Source: Arenimonas sp. SCN 70-307 (GTDB taxonomy: Bacteria; Pseudomonadota; Gammaproteobacteria; Xanthomonadales; Xanthomonadaceae). Taken from it: a stretch of DNA of 64,000 bases. The notes below the pieces were generated by a model. It searched no databases. It was not told the DNA's origin and was given only the letters and a program-made list of their open reading frames with translations. The stretch is taken from the NCBI RefSeq assembly GCF_001724815.1, contig NZ_MEDO01000014.1, positions 186,001 through 250,000 on the forward strand, read 5' to 3'. This document shows, piece after piece, positions 1-15,793 of this stretch. Made by a program: the position numbers and the translations under genes. Each line of letters opens with the position of its first letter. Position 1 is the first letter of the stretch.

Positions 1-6127
<6,127 letters not shown>

Positions 6128-6203
6128 GCCGAGGTCCTGTCAAGGCGGCGGCGTCCGGGGGGACGCGCGCGCCGGTATGTGGCCAGGGGCGCGCCGGGTC
6201 GGA

Positions 6204-8249
6204 TCAACCCGGCAGCTTGAAGTCGGCGACCGAGCGACGCAGGTCGGCCGCCAGCTGCGCCAGGTTTCCGATCGACTCGGCGGTCTGGTTCGCGCCCTGC
6301 GAGGTCTGGGTGGTGATCTCCTGAATCACGCTCATGGTGGCCGTGATGTTGGTCGCCGCGGTGGACTGCTGGCGGGCCGCCTGGGAGATGTTCTGGATGA
6401 GGTCGGCGAGGTCGTTGGACACCTTTTCGATCTCGCCCAGCGCGAGGCCCGCGTCCTCGGCGAGGCGGGCACCGGCCACCACTTCCGCGGTCGTCTGCTC
6501 CATCGAGCTCACCGCTTCGTTGGTGTCGGACTGAATGGTCTGCACCAGGGCCTCGATTCGCTTGGTCGCGTTCGAGGCGCGCTCGGCGAGTCGCTGCACT
6601 TCGTCGGCCACGACCGCGAAGCCGCGGCCCGCTTCACCGGCGGAGGCCGCCTGGATGGCCGCGTTGAGCGCGAGGATGTTCGTCTGTTCCGAAATGTCGT
6701 TAATCAGTTCCACGATCGAGCCGATTTCCTGGGAGCTTTCACCCAGTCGCTTGATTCGCTTCGAGGTCTCCTGGATCTGGTCACGGATGTTGTCCATGCC
6801 CTGGATCGTCTGGCGCACCACTTCGGCGCCCTTGGCGGCGATCTGCACGGAGCGCTGGGCCACGTCGGCCGATTCGGCCGAGTTCTTCGACACCTCGTCG
6901 ATGGAGCTCGCGATTTCGTTGATCTGCGCCGAGGCGCTGGTGATCTGCTGCGCCTGGTGTTCCGCGGCTTCGGCCAGGTGCATGGCGGTGGCCTGCGTCT
7001 CCTGGGCCGAGGCGGCCACCTGCACGGCGGTCTCGTTGATGGTGCCCACCAGTCGGCGCAGCTCGTCGACGGTGAAGTTGATCGAGTCCGCGATCGCGCC
7101 CGTGATGTCCTCGGTGACGGTGGCCTTGACGGTCAGGTCGCCTTCGGCGAGCGCGCCCATTTCGTCGAGCAGTCGCAGAATCGCTTCCTGGTTGCGCTGG
7201 TTGAGTTCCTGCGTGGTCGCCGCGCGGCGGTTGACGTCGCGGAAGATGGTGGCCAGCAGGCCCAGCAGGCCGATGATGATGCCGATGGCGCTGCCGATGG
7301 CGAAGTAGTTGTTCGGGAAGAGGCGCTGGTAGTTGATGTTGTCGAAGCTGGTGAACAGCGCCTGCGCGTTCTCGAGCAGGACGTTGGACTCCTCGGAGAT
7401 CTGGGTGGCGGCGGCCTGCACCTCGGCCAGGTCGGCCGACGCGCCCAGCACGATGTCCAGGTCGGCCTGGGCGTCGGCGTACAGCGCCTCGGCGGCGGCC
7501 AGGTTGTTCACGCCGGCGGTGCTGGTGATGCGCTGGATGCCGGCGTCGGCGTTGCCTTCGCGGAAGCCCTGCAGCACCGAGGCGAACACGGTGGCGTCGC
7601 GCGAGAGCGCGTCGGCCGCCGAGACGGTGTTTTCGCCGCCGGCGACGATTTCCGTCACGCGGCGCGACATGCGGTCGGCCAGCACGATCTGGCGGTTGGC
7701 GATGGAGATCTGCGAGGCCGGGGCGTTGGCGTCGGACAGCGAGCGCACCACCTCGTCGAGCTGGAAGGCCAGGCGCGGCACGCGGCCGATGAACTGGCCG
7801 GCCGTGTCGGCGAGGTTGAGCACCTGTTCCTCGGCGGCGGTGATGGTGTCGGCCGCCTGGGCCATCGGGGTCCAGGTCTGGGTCACCTTCTCGAGCGCGC
7901 TCGACACGCCCGGGGCGGTCGGGTCGCCCTCGTAGCCCGGCACGCCCTCGGTGGCGCTGCCGTCGCGCAGGGCGGCGACGATCTGGTCGATTCGCGACTT
8001 GGTGGCCTTGAACTCGGCGAAGGCGTCGGCGTTGCCGTCGACCGCCTCCTGCGAGTACTTCGCCAGCTGCTGGGAGAGCACCTGCAGGTCGGCCGTGAGG
8101 CCTTGTGCGTTGCTTTCCTGGTTGCTGAGGTAGCTGCTGTAGACGAAGTTCACGCCGAACACGATCAGCGAGACGATGAGGATAAAGGCCCAGAAGCGGA
8201 TGCCGTAGCTCGTGAACTTGTCGGTGATCGAGCGCGAATTAGTGCTCAT
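6204..8249 (-). CDS. pilJ: PilJ-like methyl-accepting chemotaxis protein
   Basis: 681 aa; MCP signalling hairpin ([51 protein letters not shown]), N-terminal TM, operon context. Confidence 0.93.
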   Translation of the reverse strand: MSTNSRSITDKFTSYGIRFWAFILIVSLIVFGVNFVYSSYLSNQESNAQGLTADLQVLSQQLAKYSQEAVDGNADAFAEFKATKSRIDQIVAALRDGSATEGVPGYEGDPTAPGVSSALEKVTQTWTPMAQAADTITAAEEQVLNLADTAGQFIGRVPRLAFQLDEVVRSLSDANAPASQISIANRQIVLADRMSRRVTEIVAGGENTVSAADALSRDATVFASVLQGFREGNADAGIQRITSTAGVNNLAAAEALYADAQADLDIVLGASADLAEVQAAATQISEESNVLLENAQALFTSFDNINYQRLFPNNYFAIGSAIGIIIGLLGLLATIFRDVNRRAATTQELNQRNQEAILRLLDEMGALAEGDLTVKATVTEDITGAIADSINFTVDELRRLVGTINETAVQVAASAQETQATAMHLAEAAEHQAQQITSASAQINEIASSIDEVSKNSAESADVAQRSVQIAAKGAEVVRQTIQGMDNIRDQIQETSKRIKRLGESSQEIGSIVELINDISEQTNILALNAAIQAASAGEAGRGFAVVADEVQRLAERASNATKRIEALVQTIQSDTNEAVSSMEQTTAEVVAGARLAEDAGLALGEIEKVSNDLADLIQNISQAARQQSTAATNITATMSVIQEITTQTSQGANQTAESIGNLAQLAADLRRSVADFKLPG

Positions 8250-8310
8250 GACTGAACCTCATCCCCTGAAAAAAGAACTGCAAAGTCGGTGGTGTGCTTG
8301 TACTGCCACT

Positions 8311-8868
8311 TTATGCGGTGGCCTGGCGGAATTCGGGGGTGCGCGTCAGCAAAGACATGTTGAACACGCCCCAGGTCTGGTCGGCCAGGCGGTAGGCCTG
8401 TCCGACGAAATGGCCGTAGCGGCCGGACACGTCGCCGGGCGAGTCGGCCCGGTGGGTGTCGTTGAAGGTGCGCTGGCCGAACAGCTCGTCGATGATCACC
8501 GCGACGTTGCCGCCAGCCTGGCGCACCACCAGCACGCGCTGCCCCTCGTGCACCACGGTGCGCTCGCCCTCGAGGAACATCTTGAGGTCGACCACCGGCA
8601 GCAGGCTGCCGCGCACGTTGGCCACGCCCAGCATCCACGGCTGCGAGCCGGGCACCGGGGTGACCGCCGGCAGCGCCAGGATCTCGACCACTTCGTCGAA
8701 GGACGACACCAGGCGGCGCTGGCCAAGGCGGAAACCGACGCCGCGCCAGTGGCCCGGCGCCTCGATCATTTCCGGGCGGCCCGCCTCGTGCGAGAGCGAG
8801 CGCTGCTCGTAGTCGAGCAGCACCTCGAAGGGCGTGGCGCGCTTGGAGCTGGCGGACGACTTGGACAT
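8311..8868 (-). CDS. pilI: PilI-like CheW-domain protein
   Basis: From internal ATG at 8868: MSKSSASSKRATPFEVLLDYEQRSLS...WMLGVANVRGSLLPVVDLKMFLEG. Confidence 0.88.
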   Translation of the reverse strand: MSKSSASSKRATPFEVLLDYEQRSLSHEAGRPEMIEAPGHWRGVGFRLGQRRLVSSFDEVVEILALPAVTPVPGSQPWMLGVANVRGSLLPVVDLKMFLEGERTVVHEGQRVLVVRQAGGNVAVIIDELFGQRTFNDTHRADSPGDVSGRYGHFVGQAYRLADQTWGVFNMSLLTRTPEFRQATA

Positions 8869-8875
8869 GCCGCCC

Positions 8876-9277
8876 TCAGCCCGCCGGCACGTACTTGCGG
8901 ATGGCCGAGAGCAGCTCATCGCGCGTGAAGGGCTTGGTCAGGTACTGCTCGGAGCCGACGATGCGGCCGCGCGCCTTGTCGAACAGGCCGTCCTTGGAGG
9001 AAAGCATGATGACCGGCGTCTGCTTGAACATCTGGTTGTTCTTGATCAGCGCGCAGGTCTGGTAGCCGTCCAGGCGCGGCATCATGATGTCGACGAAGAC
9101 GATCTGGGGCTGGTGGTCGGCGATCTTGGCCAGGGCCTCGAAACCGTCCGTGGCGGTCACGACCTCGCAGCCCTCCTTCTTGAGCAGGGTCTCGGCGGTG
9201 CGCCGGATGGTCTTGGAATCGTCGATGACCATGACCCGCAAGCCGGCCAGGCTGTTGTCGTCCATCTCACTCCCCAT
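8876..9277 (-). CDS. pilG: PilG-like single-domain response regulator
   Basis: VMVIDDSKTIRRTAETLLKKEGCEVVTATDGFEALAKIADHQPQIVFVDIMMPRLDGYQTCALIKNNQ, characteristic PilG sequence. Confidence 0.9.
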   Translation of the reverse strand: MGSEMDDNSLAGLRVMVIDDSKTIRRTAETLLKKEGCEVVTATDGFEALAKIADHQPQIVFVDIMMPRLDGYQTCALIKNNQMFKQTPVIMLSSKDGLFDKARGRIVGSEQYLTKPFTRDELLSAIRKYVPAG

Positions 9278-9451
9278 AACGATGCTGTCCCTGGCAATAC
9301 GGGCCTCCGGGAAGCCCGCAGAATGACAGCTTATATCCCAGCCGGCGCCAAATGTGTCAAGCGCAGCACGGTTTTGCCGTGACCTGGTCCACGCTTTGCG
9401 CCAGCCCCTGCTAGGCTAGGCGTCCCCCTGTTTTCAGAGTCGAAGGCGCCG

Positions 9452-10408
9452 ATGTCCCTGGACGTGGCCGTGGTGATGGACCCGATCGGCAAGATCAAGA
9501 TCGGCAAGGATTCCACCTTCGCGATGCTGCTCGAGGCCCGCCGCCGTGGGCACCGGCTGCACTACGTGCTGCCCGGCGGCCTGTGGCTCGACGGCCCGCG
9601 GGCGATGGCCCGGCTGGCGCCGCTGGAGGTCCGGGACGACCCCTCGGGCTGGTTCACGCTGGGCGAGCCTGCCCCGCGGCCGCTGGCCTCGGTGGACGTG
9701 GTGCTGATGCGCACCGACCCGCCGGTGGATGCCAATTACCTGCACGACACCCACATCCTCTCGGTGGCCCAGGCCGAGGGTGTGCTGGTGGTGAACGACC
9801 CGGCCGGCCTGCGCGACCTCAACGAGAAGCTCGGCGCCCTGCTCTTCCCGCAGTGCTGCCCGCCCACCCGCGTCGCGCGCGACCCGGCCCTGCTGCGCGA
9901 TTTCGTGGCCGAGCACGACCAGGTGGTGCTCAAGCCCCTGGACGGCATGGGCGGCCGCTCCATCTTCCGGGCCTCGGCCGCGGACCCCAACCTGAACGTG
10001 ATCCTGGAAACCCTGACCCAGGGCGGCCGGGACCTGGCCCTGGCCCAGCGCTACCTCCCGGAAATCAAGGACGGCGACAAGCGCATCCTGCTGGTGGACG
10101 GCGAGCCGGTGCCCTACTGCCTGGCCCGCATCCCCCAGGGCAGCGAGTTCCGCGGCAACCTGGCCGCCGGCGGCCGCGGCGAGGGCCGCCCGCTGACCGA
10201 CCGCGACCGCTGGATCGCCGCCCAGGTGGGCCCGGAGCTGCGGCGCCGGGGCATGGTCTTCGTGGGCCTGGACGTCATCGGCGACTACCTGACCGAGGTC
10301 AACGTCACCAGCCCCACCTGCATCCGCGAGCTCGACGCCCAGTTCGGCCTGAACATCGCCGGCCAGCTGTTCGACGCCATCGAGGCCCGCCGGGCCGGCC
10401 ATGGCTGA
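9452..10408 (+). CDS. gshB: Glutathione synthetase
   Basis: 318 aa; DPIGKIKIGKDSTFAMLLEA, LKPLDGMGGRSIFR, VNVTSPTCIREL. Confidence 0.95.
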   Translation: MSLDVAVVMDPIGKIKIGKDSTFAMLLEARRRGHRLHYVLPGGLWLDGPRAMARLAPLEVRDDPSGWFTLGEPAPRPLASVDVVLMRTDPPVDANYLHDTHILSVAQAEGVLVVNDPAGLRDLNEKLGALLFPQCCPPTRVARDPALLRDFVAEHDQVVLKPLDGMGGRSIFRASAADPNLNVILETLTQGGRDLALAQRYLPEIKDGDKRILLVDGEPVPYCLARIPQGSEFRGNLAAGGRGEGRPLTDRDRWIAAQVGPELRRRGMVFVGLDVIGDYLTEVNVTSPTCIRELDAQFGLNIAGQLFDAIEARRAGHG

Positions 10409-11279
10409 GGCCACCGCCCGGCCCGCCCCGAGCCCGGGCAGCGGCGACCGCTTCGGGGCCACCCTGGCCCTGTCGGCCATCCTGTTCGGGGTGCTGATCC
10501 TGGGCGTGGGTTTCGCCCTGGACACGGCGGCGCCGGTGGCGCCGACCCTGGACATCATCCTTACCGAGACCCGCAGCGACACCCCGCCCGAGGACGCCGA
10601 CTTCATCGCCCAGGCCAACAACCAGGGCGGCGGCGAGAGCGAGCGCGCCGAGCGTCCGCGCGAGGAGCAGCTGGCGCCGGTGCCCAAGCCCGAGCCCGGC
10701 ATCTCCCCGGAACCGCTGGTGGCCCAGGCCCCGCCGCCCGAGCCCGAGCCGGTGCCCCGCCTGCTGGCGACCACGGCGCCCTCGCCCGACCGGCTGCCGG
10801 TGCCCGAGGACCAGCGCGACACCGAGGCCGAGCCCCTGCCCTCGGGCCAGGAACTGATCGAGCAGAGCCTGGAGATGGCCCGCCTGGCCGCCGAGATCGA
10901 GCGCCGGCAGGAGCTGCTGGCCAAGCGCCCCAAGCGCAAGTTCGTCTCGGCCAGCACCCGCGAGTACGAATACGCCGCCTACCTGCGGGCCTGGGTGGCC
11001 AAGGTCGAGCGCGTAGGCAACCTCAACTACCCCGACGAGGCGCGCCGGCGCGGGCTGTCGGGCCGGCTGGTGATGACGGTGGCGGTGCGCCGCGACGGCA
11101 CCATCGAGGACGTGCTCATCAACCGCTCCAGCGGCCTGGGCGTGCTCGACCAGGCCGCCCTGCGCATCGTGCGCCTGGCCGAACCCTACCCGCCCCTGCC
11201 CGAGACCAAGGAGCAGGTCGACGTGCTGCACATCACCCGCACCTGGCAGTTCCAGAACGGCTCCGTCCTCTCCGACTGA
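10401..11279 (+). CDS. TonB-family energy transducer
   Basis: 292 aa; N-terminal TM, Pro/Glu-rich linker, TonB C-terminal domain (LVMTVAVRRDGTIEDVLINRSSGLGVLDQAALRIV); overlaps gshB by 8 nt. Confidence 0.85.
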   Translation: MAEATARPAPSPGSGDRFGATLALSAILFGVLILGVGFALDTAAPVAPTLDIILTETRSDTPPEDADFIAQANNQGGGESERAERPREEQLAPVPKPEPGISPEPLVAQAPPPEPEPVPRLLATTAPSPDRLPVPEDQRDTEAEPLPSGQELIEQSLEMARLAAEIERRQELLAKRPKRKFVSASTREYEYAAYLRAWVAKVERVGNLNYPDEARRRGLSGRLVMTVAVRRDGTIEDVLINRSSGLGVLDQAALRIVRLAEPYPPLPETKEQVDVLHITRTWQFQNGSVLSD

Positions 11280-11289
11280 CCCCGTCCCC

Positions 11290-11311
11290 TGTAGGAGGGC
11301 CTTCAGGCCCG
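11290..11311 (+). repeat. REP-like palindrome (tgtaggagggccttcaggcccg)
   Basis: Perfect reverse complement of 11663-11684; GGGCC-TTCA-GGCCC stem. Confidence 0.85.
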
Positions 11312-11323
11312 ACTGGCCTGTTT

Positions 11324-11345
11324 GTGCCGGGACCGGTCCCGGCAC
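11324..11345. repeat. 22-nt perfect palindrome gtgccgggaccggtcccggcac
   Basis: Directly readable self-complementary sequence. Confidence 0.85.
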
Positions 11346-11358
11346 CGGGCCGCCGCAC

Positions 11359-11450
11359 GAGCAGTCCCCAGTCCGGACACGGCGCAAGTACGTCCATGTA
11401 GCCTCGTCGTCGACATCCGTGTCTCCGACGGTCCGGCCTGGGGACTGCTC
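11359..11450. repeat. Long stem-loop: 20-nt arms (1 mismatch), 52-nt loop
   Basis: gagcagtccccagtccggac (11359-11378) pairs with gtccggcctggggactgctc (11431-11450). Confidence 0.85.
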
Positions 11451-11531
11451 ATGCGACGACCCGCGCGTGGAATCAGGGCAGGGATGGCAATCCTGGAATC
11501 GATCCTCCGGCCCAGATCCCTCGCGGTCCGT

Positions 11532-11608
11532 CGTACGCGCAGCGCTTTGCCGGGGTTTCGAAAACATGGACGTATTCACGGCGTCCCCGGCAAAGCGCTG
11601 CGCGTACG
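11532..11608. repeat. Long stem-loop: 24-nt perfect arms, 29-nt loop
   Basis: cgtacgcgcagcgctttgccgggg (11532-11555) and ccccggcaaagcgctgcgcgtacg (11585-11608). Confidence 0.9.
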
Positions 11609-11662
11609 GCGGGCCTTCGCTGGGAGCGAGCCCGGCTACCGGAACCTCACCGCAAAAAGCTC

Positions 11663-11684
11663 CGGGCCTGAAGGCCCTCCTACA
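11663..11684 (-). repeat. REP-like palindrome, inverted relative to 11290-11311
   Basis: cgggcctgaaggccctcctaca. Confidence 0.85.
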
Positions 11685-11702
11685 GAAAGCCAAGGCAAAA
11701 GA

Positions 11703-11726
11703 TTCGCGCCTGAAGGCGCTCCTGCA
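11703..11726 (-). repeat. REP-like palindrome variant ttcgcgcctgaaggcgctcctgca
   Basis: Same element with compensatory stem change (GCGCC/GGCGC). Confidence 0.8.
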
Positions 11727-11737
11727 AAAGCAGGGGG

Positions 11738-12703
11738 TCAGAGGGGGGCGGTGGCGCCGAGAAGGAGGTCGATGACGGCCATGCGGGTGGGCAGGCCGTT
11801 GGCGACCTGGCCGAGGATGACCGACTGCGGGCCGTCGGCGACGGCGCCGTCGATCTCCACGCCGCGGTTCATCGGGCCCGGGTGCATCACGAGGGCATCG
11901 GGCGCGGCGCGGGCCAGGCGCGCCGGCGTGAGGCCGAAGTCGCGGTAGTAGCCTTCCAGCGAGGGCACCAGGCCCTGCTCCATGCGCTCGCGCTGCAGGC
12001 GCAGCATGATCGCCGCGTCCACGCCTTCGACCGCCGCGTCCATGTCGTCGAAGACGCGGCAGCCGCGCAGCACCTCGGCACCGGGCAGCAGGTTGGCCGG
12101 GCCGCAGACGCGGATTTCGCCGCAGCCCAGCGCGCGCAGCGCCTGCAGGTCCGAGCGCGCGACCCGCGAGTGCAGCACGTCGCCGGCCACCAGCACCGTC
12201 AGGCCGCTGAAATCGGCGCCCTTGTGCTGGCGCAGCGTGAGCATGTCGAGCAGGCCCTGGGTGGGATGGTTCGAGCGGCCGTCGCCGGCGTTGATCACCT
12301 TCGTGCCCGGGTTGGCGCCGGCGGCCAGCTCGGCCACCGCGCCGTCGCTGGCGTGGCGGATGACGAACAGGTCCACGCCCATCGCCTCGATGGTCTTGAG
12401 CGTGTCGAGCGCCGTCTCGCCCTTCTTGGTCGACGAGGTCGAGACGTCGAAGTTGAGCACGTCCATGCCCAGCCGCGTGGCCGCCAGCTGGAAGCTGCTG
12501 CGGGTGCGCGTGGACGGCTCGAAGAACAGCGTGCAGCAGGTGCGGCCGGCGTGGCGGCCGCGCAGCGCGGTGCCGCCGTGCGCGTGCGGGCGAAGCAGTT
12601 CGGCCTGGTCGAGCAGCTGGCGCAGCAGCGCCGGCGGCAGGCCCTCGAGGCCGAGCAGGTGGCGGAGGCGGCCGTCGGGGCCCAGCTGCAGGTCGTGGCT
12701 CAT
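11738..12703 (-). CDS. pyrB: Aspartate carbamoyltransferase catalytic subunit
   Basis: MSHDLQLGPDGRLRHLLGLEGLP...FFEPSTRTRSSFQLAATRLG...HPTQGLLDMLT...MHPGPMNRGVEI; ORF track start is over-extended. Confidence 0.95.
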   Translation of the reverse strand: MSHDLQLGPDGRLRHLLGLEGLPPALLRQLLDQAELLRPHAHGGTALRGRHAGRTCCTLFFEPSTRTRSSFQLAATRLGMDVLNFDVSTSSTKKGETALDTLKTIEAMGVDLFVIRHASDGAVAELAAGANPGTKVINAGDGRSNHPTQGLLDMLTLRQHKGADFSGLTVLVAGDVLHSRVARSDLQALRALGCGEIRVCGPANLLPGAEVLRGCRVFDDMDAAVEGVDAAIMLRLQRERMEQGLVPSLEGYYRDFGLTPARLARAAPDALVMHPGPMNRGVEIDGAVADGPQSVILGQVANGLPTRMAVIDLLLGATAPL

Positions 12704-13170
12704 GGCGTGGCGTCGGTGTCGGGTTCGGGGGCGTGGCGGGCGCCGGGCTCGGTGAGCCAGCGCTCGAGGATGACGACGGCCGCCAGCGCGTCGAGCTGGC
12801 TGGCCTGGTGGCGGCGGCGGGTGCCGGCGGCGCGGCCGGCCGCGAAGCGGCGCGCGGCTTCCTGCGAGCTGCGGCGTTCGTCCACCTGCTCCACCGGAAG
12901 CTGGTAACGCTGCGCCAGTTCGCGGGCGAAGGCGCGGGCGCGCCGGCGGGCCGGCTGGTCGCCGCCGTCGAGCGTGGCCGGGTCGCCCACCACCAGCGCG
13001 TCGGGCCGCCACTCGCCGACCCAGCGGTCGAGCCGCGGCCAGTCCGGGCTGCCTTCATGCACGTCGAGCACGCCCACTTCGCTGGCGCTGCCCGAGATGG
13101 TGTTGCCCACGGCCACGCCGATGCGGCGCGAGCCGACGTCGAAGCCCAGCAGGGTGGTCGGGCCGCTCAT
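12700..13170 (-). CDS. ruvX: Putative Holliday junction resolvase (YqgF/RuvX)
   Basis: MSGPTTLLGFDVGSRRIGVAVGN...LVVGDPATLDGGDQ...VDERRSSQEA; ATGA overlap with pyrB. Confidence 0.93.
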   Translation of the reverse strand: MSGPTTLLGFDVGSRRIGVAVGNTISGSASEVGVLDVHEGSPDWPRLDRWVGEWRPDALVVGDPATLDGGDQPARRRARAFARELAQRYQLPVEQVDERRSSQEAARRFAAGRAAGTRRRHQASQLDALAAVVILERWLTEPGARHAPEPDTDATP

Positions 13171-13730
13171 GCGTGGCCGGCGTAGTCGGCCAGGCGGTCG
13201 AGGTCGACGCCCAGGCGGCCAGCGGCGGCGCGCCAGCGGGCCTCGACCGGGATGTCGAACACCAGGCCGGCGTCGGCGGGCACGGTGAGCCAGCTGTTGG
13301 CGGCCATCTCGGCCTCGAGCTGGCCGGCGTCCCAGCCGGCGTAGCCCAGGGCCAGCAGCCAGTTGGCCGGGCCGTCGCCGCGGGCGATGGCCTCGAGGAT
13401 GTCGCGCGAGGTGGTCACGGCCAGTCCGTTGCGCAGGCGCAGGCTCGAGTCCCAGGGGCGCGGGTCGTCGTGCAGCACGAAGCCGCGGTCGGGCTGCACC
13501 GGGCCGCCGTCGAGCACGAGGCGTTCGGCCAGCGCGGCGTCGCCGTTGGCCAGCCTGAGCTGGTCGAGCAGTTCGCCGAAGCGCACGTCGGCCGGGTGGT
13601 TGATGACCAGGCCCATCGCGCCGCCCTCGTCGTGCTGGCAGACCAGGGTGACCGAGCGGACGAAGTTGGGGTCGTCCATGGCCGGCATGGCGATCAGGAA
13701 ATGCTCGGCGAAGGACCGGGGTACGGGCAT
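13167..13730 (-). CDS. algH: YqgE/AlgH family protein
   Basis: MPVPRSFAEHFLIAMPAMDDPNFVRSVTLVCQHDEGGAMGLVINHPAD. Confidence 0.93.
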   Translation of the reverse strand: MPVPRSFAEHFLIAMPAMDDPNFVRSVTLVCQHDEGGAMGLVINHPADVRFGELLDQLRLANGDAALAERLVLDGGPVQPDRGFVLHDDPRPWDSSLRLRNGLAVTTSRDILEAIARGDGPANWLLALGYAGWDAGQLEAEMAANSWLTVPADAGLVFDIPVEARWRAAAGRLGVDLDRLADYAGHA

Positions 13731-13760
13731 GCGCGCATTCTAGCGCGCCGGCGCCGGCCC

Positions 13761-14582
13761 TCAGCGCAGGCGCAGGAACAGCGAAGGTCCGCGCAGCTCG
13801 AGGTCGAGCCGGGCATCGCCGGCGCCGTCGCTGCCGTCGCGCTCGCGGTCGAGGCGGATGTGGGTGCCGCCGTACTCGAGCGCCAGTCCCAGCCGCTTCA
13901 GCGGGAACCACTCCAGCCCCAGCGCGGTGTCGACGATGTGGCCCTGCAGCGGCCCGCCCTTTTTCGCCACGCCCGAGACCTCGGCGTAAAAGCGCAGCTT
14001 CTCGCTGGCGGCGTGGCGCCAGCCCAGGGCCAGCAGCGGCGCGAAGGCGGCGTCGCGGCTCTCGCTGCGGCCGTCGACCTCGATGCCTTCCACCGTCGCC
14101 TGGCCTTCGAAGGCCGTGGCCACGCGGTAGTGGGCGATGCCCAGGCCCAGGCCCCAGACCGTGGACTCCTCGCCGAACCACCAGCGCCAGGCGGCGCTGG
14201 AGAAGGCGTAGTCGAGCTCGCCGCGGACCTCGGCCTGCGCGGCATAGAGCCGGCCGTCGTACTCGATTTCGCGGGCCAGCCGGACCTCGTTGTCGCGGCT
14301 GAAGCCGTAATACTCCAGCGAAATGCCCTGGCGCTCGCCGGCGAGGAAATCGAGCCGGAAATGGCTCACCGGCTGCCGCCGCTCCAGGCCCAGGTCGCGC
14401 TCGAAATTGAGCTCGCCGCGCAGGTCGAACTCGTCGTTGCGGGCACCGGCGGTGACGGTGGTGTCGGAGCGGGGCTGGAAGCCGCCGATCCAGACGCTGA
14501 CCGGATCGAGCGGACGCGGCGCGGCGCCTGCCGGGGCAGGCGCCGCGAGCGCGAGGGTGAGCAATGCCTCGGCGAGGGCCAA
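13761..14582 (-). CDS. Putative secreted/outer-membrane beta-barrel protein
   Basis: 273 aa; signal-like N-terminus and alternating aromatic/hydrophobic beta-strand pattern; family not recognised. Confidence 0.65.
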   Translation of the reverse strand: MALAEALLTLALAAPAPAGAAPRPLDPVSVWIGGFQPRSDTTVTAGARNDEFDLRGELNFERDLGLERRQPVSHFRLDFLAGERQGISLEYYGFSRDNEVRLAREIEYDGRLYAAQAEVRGELDYAFSSAAWRWWFGEESTVWGLGLGIAHYRVATAFEGQATVEGIEVDGRSESRDAAFAPLLALGWRHAASEKLRFYAEVSGVAKKGGPLQGHIVDTALGLEWFPLKRLGLALEYGGTHIRLDRERDGSDGAGDARLDLELRGPSLFLRLR

Positions 14583-14585
14583 GGC

Positions 14586-15716
14586 TTACTTGGCTTCCGA
14601 CAGCTCCACGCCGTCCAGGCCCTGGCTCAGCGTGCGGGCATCGCCGCCCTGGGCCAGCTTGATCTTCAGGCGGACTTCGTTGGCCGAGTCGGCGAAGCGC
14701 AGGGCGTCTTCGTAGCTGATCTCGCCGGCCTGGTAGAGCTCGAACAGGGCCTGGTCGAAGGTCTTCATGCCCAGGTTCGTGGACTCCTTCATGACGTCCT
14801 TGATCTTGTGGATCTCGCCGTCGCGGATGTAGTCCTGCACCAGCGGCGTGCCGAGCAGGATTTCCATCGCCACGCGCCGCGCCTTGCCGTCGGGCGTGGG
14901 CACCAGCTGCTGCGCCACCACGCCCTTGAGGTTCATGGACAGGTCCATGAGCAGCTGGCTGCGGCGGTCTTCCGGGAAGAAGTTGATGATGCGGTCCATC
15001 GCCTGGTTGGCGTTGTTCGCATGCAGGGTGCACAGCACCAGGTGGCCGGTTTCGGCGAAGGCGATGGCGTGGTCCATGCCCTCGCGGGTGCGCACCTCGC
15101 CGATCATGATCACGTCGGGGGCCTGGCGCAGGGTGTTCTTGAGCGCGGCCTCCCAGCTGTCGGTGTCGATGCCGACCTCGCGCTGGGTGATGATGCAGCC
15201 TTCGTGCTTGTGCACGAACTCGATCGGGTCCTCGATGGTGATGATGTGGCCCGAGGAGTTCTGGTTGCGGTAGCCGATCATGGCCGCCAGCGAGGTGGAC
15301 TTGCCGGTGCCGGTGGCGCCGACGAAGAGGATGATGCCGCGCTTGGTCATCGCCAGGGTCTTGATGACCGGCGGCAGGCTCAGCTCCTCGACCGTGGGGA
15401 TGCGCGTCTCGATGCGGCGCAGCACCATGCCGACCTGGTTGCGCTGGTAGAAGCACGACACGCGGAAGCGGCCGACGCCGGAGACGCCGATCGCGAAGTT
15501 GCATTCATGGGTCTTTTCGAACTCCTCGCGCTGCGAGGGGTTCATGACGTTGAGCACCAGGTCGCGCGACTGCTGCGGGGTGAGCGGGTTCTGGGTGATC
15601 GGCGAGAGCTTGCCGTTGACCTTCATTGACGGCGGCACGCCCGCCGTGATGAACAGGTCCGACGCCTTCTTGTGCGCCATCAGCTTCAGGAAGGAGGTGA
15701 AGTCGATACTGCTCAT
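14586..15716 (-). CDS. pilU: Type IV pilus retraction ATPase PilU
   Basis: FVGATGTGKSTSLAAMIGYRN, IITIEDPIEFVH, GEVRTREGMDHAIAFAETGHLVLCTLHANNANQ. Confidence 0.95.
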   Translation of the reverse strand: MSSIDFTSFLKLMAHKKASDLFITAGVPPSMKVNGKLSPITQNPLTPQQSRDLVLNVMNPSQREEFEKTHECNFAIGVSGVGRFRVSCFYQRNQVGMVLRRIETRIPTVEELSLPPVIKTLAMTKRGIILFVGATGTGKSTSLAAMIGYRNQNSSGHIITIEDPIEFVHKHEGCIITQREVGIDTDSWEAALKNTLRQAPDVIMIGEVRTREGMDHAIAFAETGHLVLCTLHANNANQAMDRIINFFPEDRRSQLLMDLSMNLKGVVAQQLVPTPDGKARRVAMEILLGTPLVQDYIRDGEIHKIKDVMKESTNLGMKTFDQALFELYQAGEISYEDALRFADSANEVRLKIKLAQGGDARTLSQGLDGVELSEAK

Positions 15717-15793
15717 GCTTGCTCCTGTTTGGCCCCGGGAGGCTTCCCGGGGCCGGTCTCATGCGGCGTCCTGCCGGCCCCCTCCGGCGAACG

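Noticed and set aside
11322-11948. Plus ORFs 11322-11948 and 11419-11775
   Set aside because: Lie over REP/hairpin repeats; GLKALLQ-type strings are translations of the repeats
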